Assembly: GCA_006503535.1 (NCBI GenBank)
Contig: QYRS01000017.1
Location: 434,001-498,000 of the forward strand
Origin: Arthrinium phaeospermum
Taxonomy: Eukaryota > Ascomycota > Sordariomycetes > Amphisphaeriales > Apiosporaceae
Length of the DNA stretch: 64,000 bases
Direction of reading: 5' to 3'
This document shows, in pieces, positions 1 to 10,516 of this stretch (position 1 is the first letter of the stretch; the number at the start of each line of letters is the position of its first letter). A program made the translations under genes and the position numbers. Below the pieces are notes generated by a model. The model searched no databases. It was not told the origin of the DNA and saw only the letters and a list, made by a program, of their open reading frames with translations.

Positions 1-308
1 CATAGGCACCACCGGCGCTCAAATCTACAAGATGGAAGGACCCCTGATGTTAGTCAAATGCTTGCAACATGGTCCTGCGAAAGTAAAGCACTTCATCTTT
101 ATATTCAAAGCTCTGTAGACTCATGGTCGAACTCGCAGATGTGGGTATGTACTGTTATTTCCCTTTGGCGTACGACTATATACGTTTCCACCAAGCCGTT
201 CCCTTGCAGATTTAGGAGGCTCGTGTTTTACATCCAATGACAGTTTGAAACATTTGGGAGAGCGTCACCGCCTGGAAGTCAAGATCCCATCCATCCACCC
301 CCTTCTCT
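1..308. other. Intergenic, left edge
   Basis: This is sequence downstream of the CE15 gene. A 60-codon open frame at 58-240 on the plus strand has no recognisable features and is not called. Nothing else is seen. Confidence 0.5.
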
Positions 309-1493
309 CTAAGTGAGGGTAGGTGGAGTCCACTCAACCCAATCGGCCATGTTGACGTTGGGGCCCTTCTCCAGGTTGCTGGGCGGCGTGCCCGTGCCCA
401 GCAGGTACTTGTTGATGTAGGCGTCGAGGTTGGTGCGCGAGGCGGCGGGGAACTGGCAGTGCCCGTGGCCGCCGGTGAGGTCGAAGCCCATGGCCTCGGG
501 CGCGCCGAGGGCCTGGTAGATGAGGCGCCCGGCGCGCATGCAGGCGGTGGTGCTGACGGGGCCCAGCCAGTCGATGTCGTTCTCCATGACGAAGAGCCCG
601 CGCGGCGCCACGAGCCCGGCCAGCAGGTGGTGGTCCTCGGGGATGGAGGAAGTGCGGCTGGTGTGCTGGTTGAAGCGGGGGCTGAACCAGACGTTCTCGC
701 CCACGATCTGCGACGCCGTCTGGATGTTGGCCCCCTTTTGCTTCTGCGCGTCCGAGACGCGCCAGCAGGCGGCGCCGCCCGACCCGGACTCTTGGGGGAG
801 GGTCAGGGCGATGCGCTCGTTGAGGGCGCCGACCACGAAGGCGCCCTTGCCGTTGCGCGAGCAGCCCGTCACGCCCAGCTTGGCCGGGTCGATGCCCGTC
901 TTGGCCGCGCCCAGCTGCTCCAGCCCGTCGATCAGCCGGCCCACGCCCCAGGCCCACGCCGTCAGCGCGCCCGCCGAGTGCGACTTGCCGAACAGGTTGT
1001 AGAAGGTGCCGACGCCGCGCGAGTTGCCGCCGTTCTGCTGCGCGAAGGCGTCGTTGCCGAAGGTGACGGTGCCGACGGTGCCCGGGATCGGCAGGCTGGA
1101 CCCGCCAATCGTAATAATGGCAGGGCCGTTGCCGCCGCTGGGCTTCTTGATGTTGGAGTTGAGGGTCGCCGTGTTGGAGCCCACGGTGATCTTGACGCTC
1201 ATCGTGTTGCCCGACAGCGTCGCCTCCACCTTGTCCGGCGGCGGCGGCAGGTCGCCCAGCTCGTACTGCTGCATGATCTTGCTGATCTCCTGCTGGCGGC
1301 ACGCCCAGTCCGCTTTGGAGGCCACCTTGGTCCCGCTCGCGAAGGTGAAGGGGTCCGGTAGCTTGGCTACGTTGACGGCCGGTACGTCGCCCGTCGCGGG
1401 GCATTCGGCGGCCTGGCGCTTGAACAGCTCGGCGGCGGGGAGGGCGAGGGTGGTGCCCAGCAGGGCGGCGGTCACCAGGAGGTTGCGGGCCAT
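309..1493 (-). CDS. 4-O-methyl-glucuronoyl methylesterase (CE15), secreted
   Basis: A single-exon gene of 394 residues. Enzymes of this family cleave the ester between 4-O-methyl-glucuronic acid of xylan and lignin alcohols, outside the cell. Residues 1 to about 19 form a signal peptide, and a Lys-Arg pair at 25-26 looks like a Kex2 propeptide site. The CE15 signatures are all visible: GCSRNGKG at 210-217 with nucleophile Ser212, the PQESGSGG motif with Glu235, and GGHGHCQF at 341-348 with the catalytic histidine. The body closely resembles characterised fungal catalytic domains such as Thermothelomyces StGE2, and there is no CBM1 module. The ATG at 1493 is the only start that gives a signal peptide, and a TATA-like run lies about 100 bp upstream. 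It is divergent from the AA9 gene, which suggests shared induction on plant biomass. Family assignment is firm; substrate is inferred from the family. Confidence 0.95.
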   Translation of the reverse strand: MARNLLVTAALLGTTLALPAAELFKRQAAECPATGDVPAVNVAKLPDPFTFASGTKVASKADWACRQQEISKIMQQYELGDLPPPPDKVEATLSGNTMSVKITVGSNTATLNSNIKKPSGGNGPAIITIGGSSLPIPGTVGTVTFGNDAFAQQNGGNSRGVGTFYNLFGKSHSAGALTAWAWGVGRLIDGLEQLGAAKTGIDPAKLGVTGCSRNGKGAFVVGALNERIALTLPQESGSGGAACWRVSDAQKQKGANIQTASQIVGENVWFSPRFNQHTSRTSSIPEDHHLLAGLVAPRGLFVMENDIDWLGPVSTTACMRAGRLIYQALGAPEAMGFDLTGGHGHCQFPAASRTNLDAYINKYLLGTGTPPSNLEKGPNVNMADWVEWTPPTLT

Positions 1494-1591
1494 TGTTGCA
1501 GAGATGTCACGTCGATCTTAGTCGGTAAGGGTGAATGGGGGCTTGTCCCTGTTTCGTGTGCTAAAAGTAGAGGACTGGGGATTCACTGTTG

Positions 1592-1601
1592 AATATATAT
1601 A
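1592..1601 (-). promoter_or_regulatory. TATA-like element of the CE15 gene
   Basis: An alternating AT run about 100 bp upstream of the CE15 start codon, in a region of otherwise mixed composition. Position and sequence fit a core promoter TATA box. Confidence 0.45.
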
Positions 1602-1876
1602 CATCGGTTGTTTTTCGCCCCGCAGGTACGCGGGCTCACTACAAATTCCGGTAGTCAATATGAATCTTCTCCGCTGACTTGGCTTCCGAAAAGGGAGTGC
1701 TGCTCGTTGCCAATATTCCCGCCTCTATGCCTCTTCTGAGCCGGGCTTCTGGACTCTGTTTAGCTGCTGCATTGCCCCTCCTCTCAAAGCTCGTACCAGA
1801 ACATGCGTTTCTCTGGGAGGCAAGCTCCCCTTATTGATTAATTTGCTTGGCGCTTGGTAGGGTAGCATTTCCTCTC

Positions 1877-1920
1877 GGCTAGCTATGCATGTTTGACAAG
1901 ATGTGGGGAGAACTGGCTAA
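1877..1920. promoter_or_regulatory. Cluster of XlnR-type and CreA-type motifs between the CE15 and AA9 genes
   Basis: Within 44 bp lie GGCTAG (1877-1882), GTGGGG (1903-1908) and GGCTAA (1915-1920). GGCTAA/GGCTAR is the binding core of the xylanolytic activator XlnR/XLR-1, and GTGGGG fits the CreA/CRE-1 repressor consensus SYGGRG. Their position in the shared divergent spacer of two lignocellulose genes makes a regulatory role plausible, although such hexamers also occur by chance. Confidence 0.35.
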
Positions 1921-2900
1921 TAAGACGGATAATACGATGCGTGGGGCCTGGCCACGTTATTAATAGTGAGCAGATCGCCTGCATATGATTCGATCGGCTC
2001 GTTCTAGGAACGGAACGGCGCATGTCCCCCGGATTCGGAAGTGCAGTCACCGGAATCGCCTTGTTTTCTCCACGATCTGGAGAGATGTTCTTGATGGCCC
2101 GGCATCTGCCGACATCTCCAAATCATATATATGCTAGCAAAGGGATGCTATTTGTTCGGTAATTTAGTGGCATTTGCGGAGTTGATTCCAATATACTCGC
2201 CAAACTGTCGCCTGAGAGGATGGAGCTTCCTTGCTCTGCCTGCGTCAACTGTGACCGAATGCGGGATATTCCAAACAAGTCATAAGGAACTAGTTTACTC
2301 AGACTTGAAGCATGGCTTTATTTACCTTTGAGCGGCAAATATGGGCAGTTGTGCACTGTAGCACAGCTGACTGGGTGGCAGATAGGTGCTTAGGAGACTC
2401 GCACAATTCTTGGAAATCCATCATGTTTAGATTCGCTTATCTTGAGTTGCAGCATGGTACCAATCAATTGCTGAACCAGATCTGCACGGATTTCGAACAA
2501 TGTGTAATGTCTTGACTCAGCGAGGATCAATCTGGCTCCAGAATTGCATTGCTGCACTAGAAGAGAACCCGTAGTAACTCTGTACCACCAAGAAGCTGAA
2601 CCTGGTGGTACTTCTAATGCCGAACCTTGAGAAGTTATGATTGTCGAATCTCGGCAGGGCAGCACCGGTTGATTGGGGGTGTCCGTTTAGCCAGATGATA
2701 ATGGCAGGGGCATCTGCAACTATCCGTTGGTGCCGGCCGATCACCAGGCTCGCCACTTACATCCATATCTTGCTAGCCATTTGCGAATAGCATGCCAAAA
2801 AGCGGTCGTTGCTGCGTCCTTGGCAGTCACTTCAACATCAAGGGGTTCCCCGAAGACCTTTCCTTGCATGTCGTTGCTCTCACAACCACCGACGCCCAAA

Positions 2901-3888
2901 ATGATGCGTATTTTGATTCTTCTCCTGGCTGCTTCCCTCAATGCGAGAATCGCTGGTGCCCACGGCGGCCTGGCCAACTACACTGTAGGAGACACATGGT
3001 ACCGAGGGTGAGTTTGAGCGTGGAAGTCGCCCATTTAGTTCATTGAAACCAATTTACTGGTTTAATTACCCCCGAGATCGATGCTCTCGAATTGAATCAA
3101 CCCAGCCCTTGCTGAACATGCATTCTTAGCTATTCCCCGGACACACCGGCCGATGAGCAACTGGGCCAACCTTGGATGGTGCAACGTTCATGGGCGTCCA
3201 TCGATCCCATCTTCTCCGTGACGGACGCGGGCCTCGCCTGCAACACCCCGGCCGTGGCGCCGCCGTCGTACATCCCCATCGCGGCGGGCGCCAACCTCAC
3301 CGCCGTGTACTGGTACTGGCTGCACCCCGTGGGCCCCATGTCCGTGTGGCTTGCGGCATGCGGCGACTCCTCTTGCGAGGGCGTCGACGTGAACGCGCTG
3401 TCCTTCTTCAAGATCTGGGAGGGCGGCCTGCTCGAGGGCACCCTGGCCGAGGGCTCGTGGTACCAGAAGGCGTTCCAGCGCTGGGACGGGTCGCCGGACC
3501 TGTGGCCCGTGACGATACCGGCGTCGCTGCGGCCGGGGGCTTACGTGGTCCGGCACGAGATCGTGAGCTTGCATATTGCGAATCGGCCGCAGTTTTACCC
3601 GGAGTGCGCGCATCTCAATGTCACGGGGAAGGGCGATGCGCTGCCGATGGGCGAGAAGTACTATGCCAAGTTTCCGGGGGCATACAGCATGGATGGTATG
3701 TAGTATTTCTATGTCCAGCAAAAACAGTCCACAACTAACAGGTTGCAGATCCGTCGATCAACATTGATATCTACAGCGAGGCCATGAAGAATGTAACCGT
3801 ATGTATGCCTCTTGTTACTTGCTACGTGTTGGCTTGCTGACAGATTTAGAACTACACGATCCCAGGGCCTCCAGTAGGGACAGGCTGA
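2901..3888 (+). CDS. AA9 lytic polysaccharide monooxygenase (former GH61), secreted
   Basis: Four exons: 2901-3007, 3130-3695, 3749-3798 and 3850-3888. Introns are GTGAGT/TAG, GTATGT/CAG and GTATGT/TAG, giving 253 residues. Copper monooxygenases of this family oxidatively cleave cellulose and sometimes hemicellulose outside the cell. The signal peptide (1-20) ends directly before His21, the N-terminal copper-binding histidine of the brace. The second copper histidine is His101 in WYWLHPVGPM, and the axial tyrosine is Tyr192 in QFYPEC, with Gln190 just before it. The protein resembles short AA9 enzymes without CBM1 or linker. Mature residue 1 being histidine confirms the start choice, because other in-frame upstream ATGs would destroy the signal peptide. 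Oxidation regioselectivity cannot be told from sequence alone. It is paired head-to-head with the CE15 gene. Confidence 0.95.
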
Positions 3889-4994
3889 TCTCTTTTTGGT
3901 TTGAGTCCACTAGTGGCGGTTGATGATCTGATCAATCAGGCTCAATGTTGCGTGCTTGCGAAAAGAAGATCAACGGAATGCTGTTGAAAAGTTGGTTGCA
4001 AATAGGTCTGACTGAGCCAGCGTTGGTCGTTCTCCTGCCTGGTAACTCCAATCCAATGCAAAGCTGAGAAGAAATGAACCAGCCAGCCCTGTAACATTCA
4101 TGTCCCATAAGAACGATACATTGGCGGATTCTGTATATCGTTTAAGTGCTCACACCAACACTCGAAAAGAAGGGTGAAAAGACGTCTCTTAAGCCCACCA
4201 TGACCTTCCCTTGAGGGGAGTACCTCCATAGAAACATTCAATCAGCGGTGGCAATGCCTGCCATTGTTGGGGATCCTGTCTTGGCATAAGCTACATGGCT
4301 GTGTCACTGGTATGTGGGTGTTGGCCAATATATGTATTTTGACAGGGAATTTGTCACTGGTCCATGCTGGGAGGAATCAAACTTTACCTCACTATGAAAG
4401 AAAGCCTGATGGTCTGTTTTTTCAATTTCTTTCAGGCCAACTGGGAATAGATTCCTGACTTCCTAGATCTTGAAGGCGCCTCGTGCTACATAAATGCTCA
4501 TCTACCAACCTTGATTGTGATTGCTTCGTGAGACACTGGTGTAAATTATTCTGCAAAATGTCAGAGCTCTGGAGCTGTACCTTTACCTGAACCAATCTCG
4601 GTGACAGGTACGTGGGTACTGAATTAGCAAAACAACCACAAAGCTTGGTTCTGCCCTTCAACAGGCACATCGGCCTTCTTTTGCAGCAATCACTTCAAAC
4701 TGCCTACCAGTACTGCAGTGGTAACAAAGTTACCACTCTTCACCATATTACTGGAACTGGCTGCTCCAGATTACGCAAGAGAATACTTTGCGTTGCATTT
4801 TCTTTTCCTGTTCATTTTCTTCACCGTGGCACATACAAAATCTCCTCTCAGTGGTCATTTTCTTACCACCCGGTGAGTTCTCTAACCGCAGGTCAACTGT
4901 TCAATTCCTATTTCGATCCGTACGCAGATTTCACAATTGACTTGCACACCAAAACTGCTACGAGCAATTTCTCTTACTACGGCGGCATCTCACA
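3889..4994. other. Intergenic, AA9 to F-box gene
   Basis: Moderately AT-rich spacer. Short open frames at 4264-4458 and 4612-5037 resemble no protein I know, and the second overlaps the F-box start in another frame. No RNA gene is seen. Confidence 0.5.
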
Positions 4995-6691
4995 ATGGCC
5001 AGAACAAGGACTTTACCTCCCGAGATCATCTCGATGATTCTCGCGCAGGTGGAGGGCTCGCAAAGACCAAAGTGCGCTGCTGTCTGCAAGTCATGGCAAA
5101 TCGTGGTCGAGAGATCTACCCTCAACACTCTGACGCTCAAGCCCGATGACCTCGTCCAGTTTCTCAAGATCATGTGCACCTATCGTCATCGCCATCCTCT
5201 CCTCAAACACGTCACTTTCTGCGTGCCATTGGGCAGCAGCTTGCACTTTCCCGACGAGTCAGATGAGGAGGTCAATCCAGCATCAAATGAATTTGAGATA
5301 CGGAATGAGGATCAAACGGTCATGTTCAGAGCCGCCATCATAAAACTCTTCTCAACCTTGGCCGTCTTCAACGGCGAGAAACATCATTTTCACTAGAGGT
5401 GATTGCCATCGGAATAGACGACGAACAACGGCGAAACGAAATTCAACAACAAGGACTGACACGGAGTCACGTGTTGAATATTGCATCCTACTTCAAATCA
5501 GTCCGGATAAACGAAGACGGTTCCTTCGGTCATTTTAGTTCCCGCTCGGTCTCGTTGCGTTCCCTCAGTCGAATCGATAAAGATGGATATTTTGTACCGG
5601 ACTCAACCTTTGTGCCGAGTTCCCCTGCCAGCTTCAACTCCATGGAATGGGACACCATGGTTATATCACGAGGGTCCACGTCTCAGGTATACCATGGACT
5701 TCAGTCCGTCCAAGCCGTCACCGAGCTCAGAATCTCTGCCAGGTGCTTCCCCTACATTGGCGATACGTCGCGTTCTCTGATGATGCGCAGTCTTCCCAAT
5801 TTGACCCACGTCGCGTTCGAAAAATGGTATGAGTATTGGCCTGATGAGTTTCTTGGCTGCCAGATCCCCGTGGACTGGTTTGGCGCTATGCTGCCTAACT
5901 GGCCTCAATCGCTTAAGAGCATCTATCTTTATCAAATCCCATATATCGCTGAGTACAATGAAGACAATGAAGACAACGACCCGGAAGAGATCGAAAGCGA
6001 AGATGATGAGGAGGTCCTGCCAGATGCAGCAAACGGAGAGCAGGATGGTAAAACCCCTGCAGTTGCCTTGGGGTGGGAAGATGACGAAATCAATCTCTTG
6101 AAAAAACGGACGAATGGGGTGGCTACTGAGAAAACCCTTGTCCGCCAAACCATGCCCAAGCACCTGGCTTCAAGGAGTTGTAGCATGGAAGAGCTGGGCG
6201 TATGCAACGTCATCGACGGCAGACATTTCTTCTCCGCATTCGACGACAGGCAACAATTGCCTCTCTGGCCGAACCTCCGCTTCCTAACCCTCACTGCGAG
6301 CTTGCTCCCTGGCGGCGACCGAGACGACCTCGACAAGCCCGCCGCTTTCCTCAAACGCGTCGCCAAGTTCGCCCAACGGATGCCCAAGCTACAGACGCTC
6401 GAGATCTACGAGGCCGACGCCGAACAGGCTGCGCTCTTCCAGTACTCCACCGCCGACGACTTGCCCACCGCCCAATGGATCAGCACCTGGCCGGTAGAGA
6501 TTGACGACGAGGTCAAGGAGGCTTGGGAGTCAAACCCGTCCCCGGACGGCTTCTTACGAACCGAGTTCCTTCCCGAGAAGATGGTTGAGATGTATGAAGG
6601 TCCCACGCACTTCATTGACACGTATCTCCTTACGAAGGACAAGATCATGGATCCAGAGACATTGAGAGAGCAAGCACGGCTTGAGAAGTAG
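4995..6691 (+). CDS. F-box protein, apparently interrupted by a one-base frameshift
   Basis: Two open frames abut. 4995-5396 starts with a clear F-box (LPPEIISMILAQV, then CAAVCKSW and LNTLTL at residues 8-48). From just before 5399 to 6691 a second frame carries the rest: leucine-rich stretches such as LPLWPNLRFLTLTASLL, an acidic run rich in Asp/Glu around 5955-6030, and a charged C-terminus. F-box proteins recruit substrates to SCF ubiquitin ligases, with the variable C-terminal part choosing the substrate. The first frame ends at a TAG after a run of four T at about 5387-5390. Adding one base there gives continuous sensible protein of about 565 residues into the second frame. No good GT-AG intron fits this point. 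It is either a true inactivating deletion or an assembly error. The target is unknown. Confidence 0.75.
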
Positions 6692-7276
6692 ATTGGATTG
6701 GAGGTCGCTGTCGAGTAATCCACAAATATCATCTTCGGTGCCGCGATGTGGGCAGACTGTAGCAGCCAGCAGGCTTATGGATTTGCCTGACGTCTTCCGT
6801 CCTGAGCTTTGGGTCGTGAACAAGGCATTGGGGCTCACCAAGGAAAAGAGTGAGTTGAAAAGCCCTTACCAGCCCATTTGAAAACGCTTTTGCACAGGAC
6901 TCCCACTAACTGCCGGTTGATGATAGTGCAGTGGTACGGATTCGAGCCAATTTCCACGGGGTTTTGAATGGAATGGATTGCTGTGTAGGAATGAATTTGG
7001 CCATGGATGAAACAATGATCATTGTTGCCTGTACACTTCATTATATAGATCAAGTCTGAGAAGGACACTGGGGTATGCATTGGGAGGTGGCAATGCCAGT
7101 CTCGAATAAAGGCTAGACGTCCGAGCGAATTCAGCTGAAATGGGACCAAGTTCCATTAGAGAAGGCCCAGAGGCAGTTCAGGAAAAGAGCACCTATAATC
7201 ATGCGCATGTATGGTATTAATAAGAACCACAAAATCCGTGATATCGACGCCAAAGAGAAACCCAATCAGAAATTTC
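6692..7276. other. Convergent intergenic, F-box to HET gene
   Basis: The 3' flanks of two convergent genes. No coding or RNA feature is seen. Confidence 0.5.
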
Positions 7277-10200
7277 CTATCTCAACTCAAACACCCTATC
7301 CGGAATCTCCTCGTAGAATTTATGCCTTACTGCCTCGCCGTCCATCATCCCGTGCAAATAGCAATCCCCTCGAAGAATGTAAAAGAGATATGGGTCTTCC
7401 TGCTTGGCTTGTTCGACCGTCTCTAGGTACGAGGTCTTGGGAGTTCCACGATCCGGTGGAGTCAACTCAGGTCTTTTGTATATCAATGAGAGGAGCCAAC
7501 CTAGAATAAATCTCATTGCACCACTTTCAGCTGGTGAGTCCTGTACAACACTGTCGTCTGGTATCTCGTCCTTCCCTCCGCTTTTTCTCATCTCCTCTTC
7601 CTTATTCCGCACCCTCTCACGTTCGAGTTGATCCTCCGCCTCTTCCTTCGCATCAATCATCTCGTACCATTCGCCGGATTCTATCCATTTCTTCTTGTTC
7701 TTCTCGTTTCGAAACCTGCGTCTCTTTTTGAGCTCACGGTTCTTTTCGCATTGCCGAATGCACGCCTTCAGCGCCTCCTTGGCATCCTCCAGCTTCTCCT
7801 TTTCGAGATCACCATCTCCGTCCTTCGCATCCTCCTGCCTGGTCTTCTGCATCTGCTTGAGGACCACCGGCACGGTACACCCGTACAACACGCAGACCTT
7901 GTCGCCTTTCTCCACGTCGTAGGCGAGGCCCAGCCTGCCGCCTTTGGTCTTGAACATGCGACGGTTCCATATCACCGCGTGGACCCGGCGGCAGAACTCG
8001 GCGACAATGGAGTTGCGCTCGTTGTAGATGAGCGCCCCGGTGTTGACGCGGCCGCTCGAAATGCTGCCCTTGTGCACCGACTCCCGGCAGGCTCGGGCGT
8101 AGTAGTAGGGCGGGTTGCGGTTGTCCCGGCCCCGGTCCGCCACCAAGGTCCGCCACAGCCCGTCGGGCGGATCTTTGTCGTACGGGGGCTCCCAGTCGCC
8201 CAGGTCGAGCCAAGAGGCCGGGATGTCTCCGCCCTGCGACGCGTCCCTTACCTCGACCACCTCGTCGAGGATGAAGCCCTGGACGTACATGCTGTAGTGG
8301 CCGAGCTCGGGCCGCTTCCGGAATTTCAGGACCTTGAGGTTCACAGGCTGAGTCTGCGCGGCGCTGTAGTTCCTGTGGCCGTCCGTGGGCTGCCCTACCA
8401 GCGGGTCGGCATTGGCACGCCCCATCTTCTTGACCTTCATGCCTGGATGGTTGTCGAGCTTGAAGGGAGCACGCGATGCACGAGCTACCCAGGAAGGTAG
8501 TTCCAGGTCTTTCACGTCTTGGTCGTCCGAAGACTCGTCCACGTTGTTTGGGCTCTTGTCCTTAGCTCTCTTCTCTTTCTCCTCCTTCTCCGTCCGCCTC
8601 TTGTCGACAGCAGCTTCTGTTTCCCTCCTGTAGATTGTGCACCACTCGTCCAACTTATCCCAACCAGGGGCGGGTCGCCACTTCTCAGTTCGTCGTCTAG
8701 GCAATGGACGCCACATTTTCTTTGCCTTGTATTCTGCCTCGTACTGGTCCCGATACTCCTCCGTGGTGCGATTATCTGGCTCTCTCTTGTCGGACCTTTT
8801 CTTTGCGAGCCTCCATTTCGGTTTCCCATTCACTAACTCGACGTCGAAATTAGAGATTCTCCTGAACCAGGTCCGGTTGTCTTGCTTGGGGATGATTCCT
8901 ATCTTGTATGTATTATCAAAATCGTCGTCATGCTGTGGACGTAGGCGGATTGACCTCTCATCCTTGGGCTTCTCTAGCGACCAAGGACGGCAGAGAATGT
9001 CCAAGCCTTGGACAGGATCGATTTTACTCTTCCGCTGGATGACGAATCTGACAAAGTCGCGACATACATCGGAATAAGGCCGGCTGTAATCGATCACGAA
9101 CGGCTTCTCCTCTAGGAACTTATCGAACAGCGTCATGGTCAGGAAGGTAGGATCCTCGTCATCAAAGGTCAGTCCTGCAAACGGTGCAGCATCACGTGCG
9201 ATGGCAAGCAGGGAGTAGACGACGTCGCGCGGCTCGGCGGCCTGGAAGATGAACATGGTCGACACCAGGTACTCCAGGCTGAGCAAGCTTCGTCTCTCCA
9301 GCGGGTCGATCGTGCGAATTTTGCTCCATCTGTCGATATCATGCTGCGAGTCCTCCTTGCCTCCCTTGAGGTCGTGCAGCGGAGAGGCAGGCCCGCGGAA
9401 GACCTTGCCCGTGGCCTGCACCAACAAGCTGGCGCCCAGCTCCGATACATGTTCGAACCAGTTGGGGACATGTCGAAACTTCTCGTCGTTCTGCATGATC
9501 TCGGAGAGTCGATGTGTCGCCGTTTCCACTTCGACGAAGAGCTCCACGGCAATGGCAAAGTCCTTCCATGGCATCGAGTCGTTGCCGCAGTAGACTGTCG
9601 CCTGCTTCGCAAGCGCAATCTCTTGTACCACCCAGCGCCGCGAAAACCACTCCGTCTGCATTAGCATTTGCAGCGCCTGCCACTTGCGACTGTATTTCTT
9701 ATCGGTGCATATCTTGTCGAAGTTGTCCAGCTCCATGACTTCAGTCCGTATAAAATCGATGGCGATCTTGCTCTCCTCTGTGTGCTCCCCCAGCCAAACA
9801 CAGACCGATTTGGCTCGGGTGTAGATCCTCGACATCATCTGGACTTGGTGGTTGCGTTCTTCGGGGTCACTTTGGTTGATGCAGATGGCATCGATCCAGA
9901 GTGTCCTTACCGTATCCTTGAGTCGGAGGTATTTGAGGGCTAGGGCAAGCTCCCGTTTCACCCTGAACTTGTACGTGATGTCGCCCTCTTCAATCTTCAG
10001 CGCGTACTTCGGCTTGCCAGACCCCCAGCACCATGATAGTGCCTCGTAATCGACTCCGTTCGCCTGCGCCTCGATAAATCTTTTCATTTCTTCCGCTTCA
10101 TTCTTCTTCTCCATGTCTTCTCTTTCCTCTCGACTTCGCTGTTGTAGAGCTCTCCGCGCCTCCATCAGTTGATCCAGCTTCTCCTTCTTGCGAGAAGCTT

Positions 10201-10516
10201 CATCCACGCCCACGTCATCCTGATGGACCTCTGGCTGGGGTGAATATTGGGTTTCTTTATCTACCATATTCCGGGACGGTGTTCCCGTCTCCGCATCGGG
10301 GGTTACTTTCTTTGGTATATGGAACGTGGTGTCGTATTCAGCTTCGTAAAACTCACATACTATCTCGCGGTTGTCTGTATGGCCAGTTTTGAGTTTTATG
10401 AGTCGAATTCGCCTTTTCCCACCTTGGATTCTGCTGTATTGGTACTCTTTCATGTCCTCGAGTTCCTTGCTGTCGTACTCCTGAAGACCAGGGTCACTGG
10501 TTTCTCGAGCGTCCAT
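7277..10516 (-). CDS. HET-domain (heterokaryon incompatibility) protein with coiled-coil insertions
   Basis: One exon, 1079 residues. HET domains drive allorecognition cell death in filamentous fungi. The domain is divided: its first strands (IRLIKLKTG, about 37-60) are separated from ALSWCWG (159-165) by about 85 residues containing a Lys/Glu/Arg coiled-coil stretch near 106-150. Then follow LWIDAICINQ (206-215), QVQMMSRIYTRAKSVCVWLG (224-243) and RRWVVQEI (293-300). These are the three conserved HET blocks. The middle is rich in charged and tryptophan-containing segments of unknown function. The end carries the usual module (GDKVCVLYGCTVPVVL, later YLHGMMDGEA) seen after many HET domains, again with a long charged helix between its halves. 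No NACHT or repeat domain is attached. The allelic partner cannot be inferred. The start at 10516 is the first ATG and gives a charged, soluble N-terminus. Confidence 0.93.
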   Translation of the reverse strand: MDARETSDPGLQEYDSKELEDMKEYQYSRIQGGKRRIRLIKLKTGHTDNREIVCEFYEAEYDTTFHIPKKVTPDAETGTPSRNMVDKETQYSPQPEVHQDDVGVDEASRKKEKLDQLMEARRALQQRSREEREDMEKKNEAEEMKRFIEAQANGVDYEALSWCWGSGKPKYALKIEEGDITYKFRVKRELALALKYLRLKDTVRTLWIDAICINQSDPEERNHQVQMMSRIYTRAKSVCVWLGEHTEESKIAIDFIRTEVMELDNFDKICTDKKYSRKWQALQMLMQTEWFSRRWVVQEIALAKQATVYCGNDSMPWKDFAIAVELFVEVETATHRLSEIMQNDEKFRHVPNWFEHVSELGASLLVQATGKVFRGPASPLHDLKGGKEDSQHDIDRWSKIRTIDPLERRSLLSLEYLVSTMFIFQAAEPRDVVYSLLAIARDAAPFAGLTFDDEDPTFLTMTLFDKFLEEKPFVIDYSRPYSDVCRDFVRFVIQRKSKIDPVQGLDILCRPWSLEKPKDERSIRLRPQHDDDFDNTYKIGIIPKQDNRTWFRRISNFDVELVNGKPKWRLAKKRSDKREPDNRTTEEYRDQYEAEYKAKKMWRPLPRRRTEKWRPAPGWDKLDEWCTIYRRETEAAVDKRRTEKEEKEKRAKDKSPNNVDESSDDQDVKDLELPSWVARASRAPFKLDNHPGMKVKKMGRANADPLVGQPTDGHRNYSAAQTQPVNLKVLKFRKRPELGHYSMYVQGFILDEVVEVRDASQGGDIPASWLDLGDWEPPYDKDPPDGLWRTLVADRGRDNRNPPYYYARACRESVHKGSISSGRVNTGALIYNERNSIVAEFCRRVHAVIWNRRMFKTKGGRLGLAYDVEKGDKVCVLYGCTVPVVLKQMQKTRQEDAKDGDGDLEKEKLEDAKEALKACIRQCEKNRELKKRRRFRNEKNKKKWIESGEWYEMIDAKEEAEDQLERERVRNKEEEMRKSGGKDEIPDDSVVQDSPAESGAMRFILGWLLSLIYKRPELTPPDRGTPKTSYLETVEQAKQEDPYLFYILRGDCYLHGMMDGEAVRHKFYEEIPDRVFELR

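Larger units (their letters stand above)
1494..2900. other. Divergent intergenic region between CE15 and AA9 genes
   Basis: A 1.4 kb spacer carrying both promoters. Apart from the TATA-like run and the XlnR/CreA-type motifs, only short open frames without recognisable features are present. Confidence 0.6.

Noticed and set aside
4612..5037. A 141-codon plus-strand frame before the F-box gene
   Set aside because: It overlaps the F-box start in another frame and has no motif.
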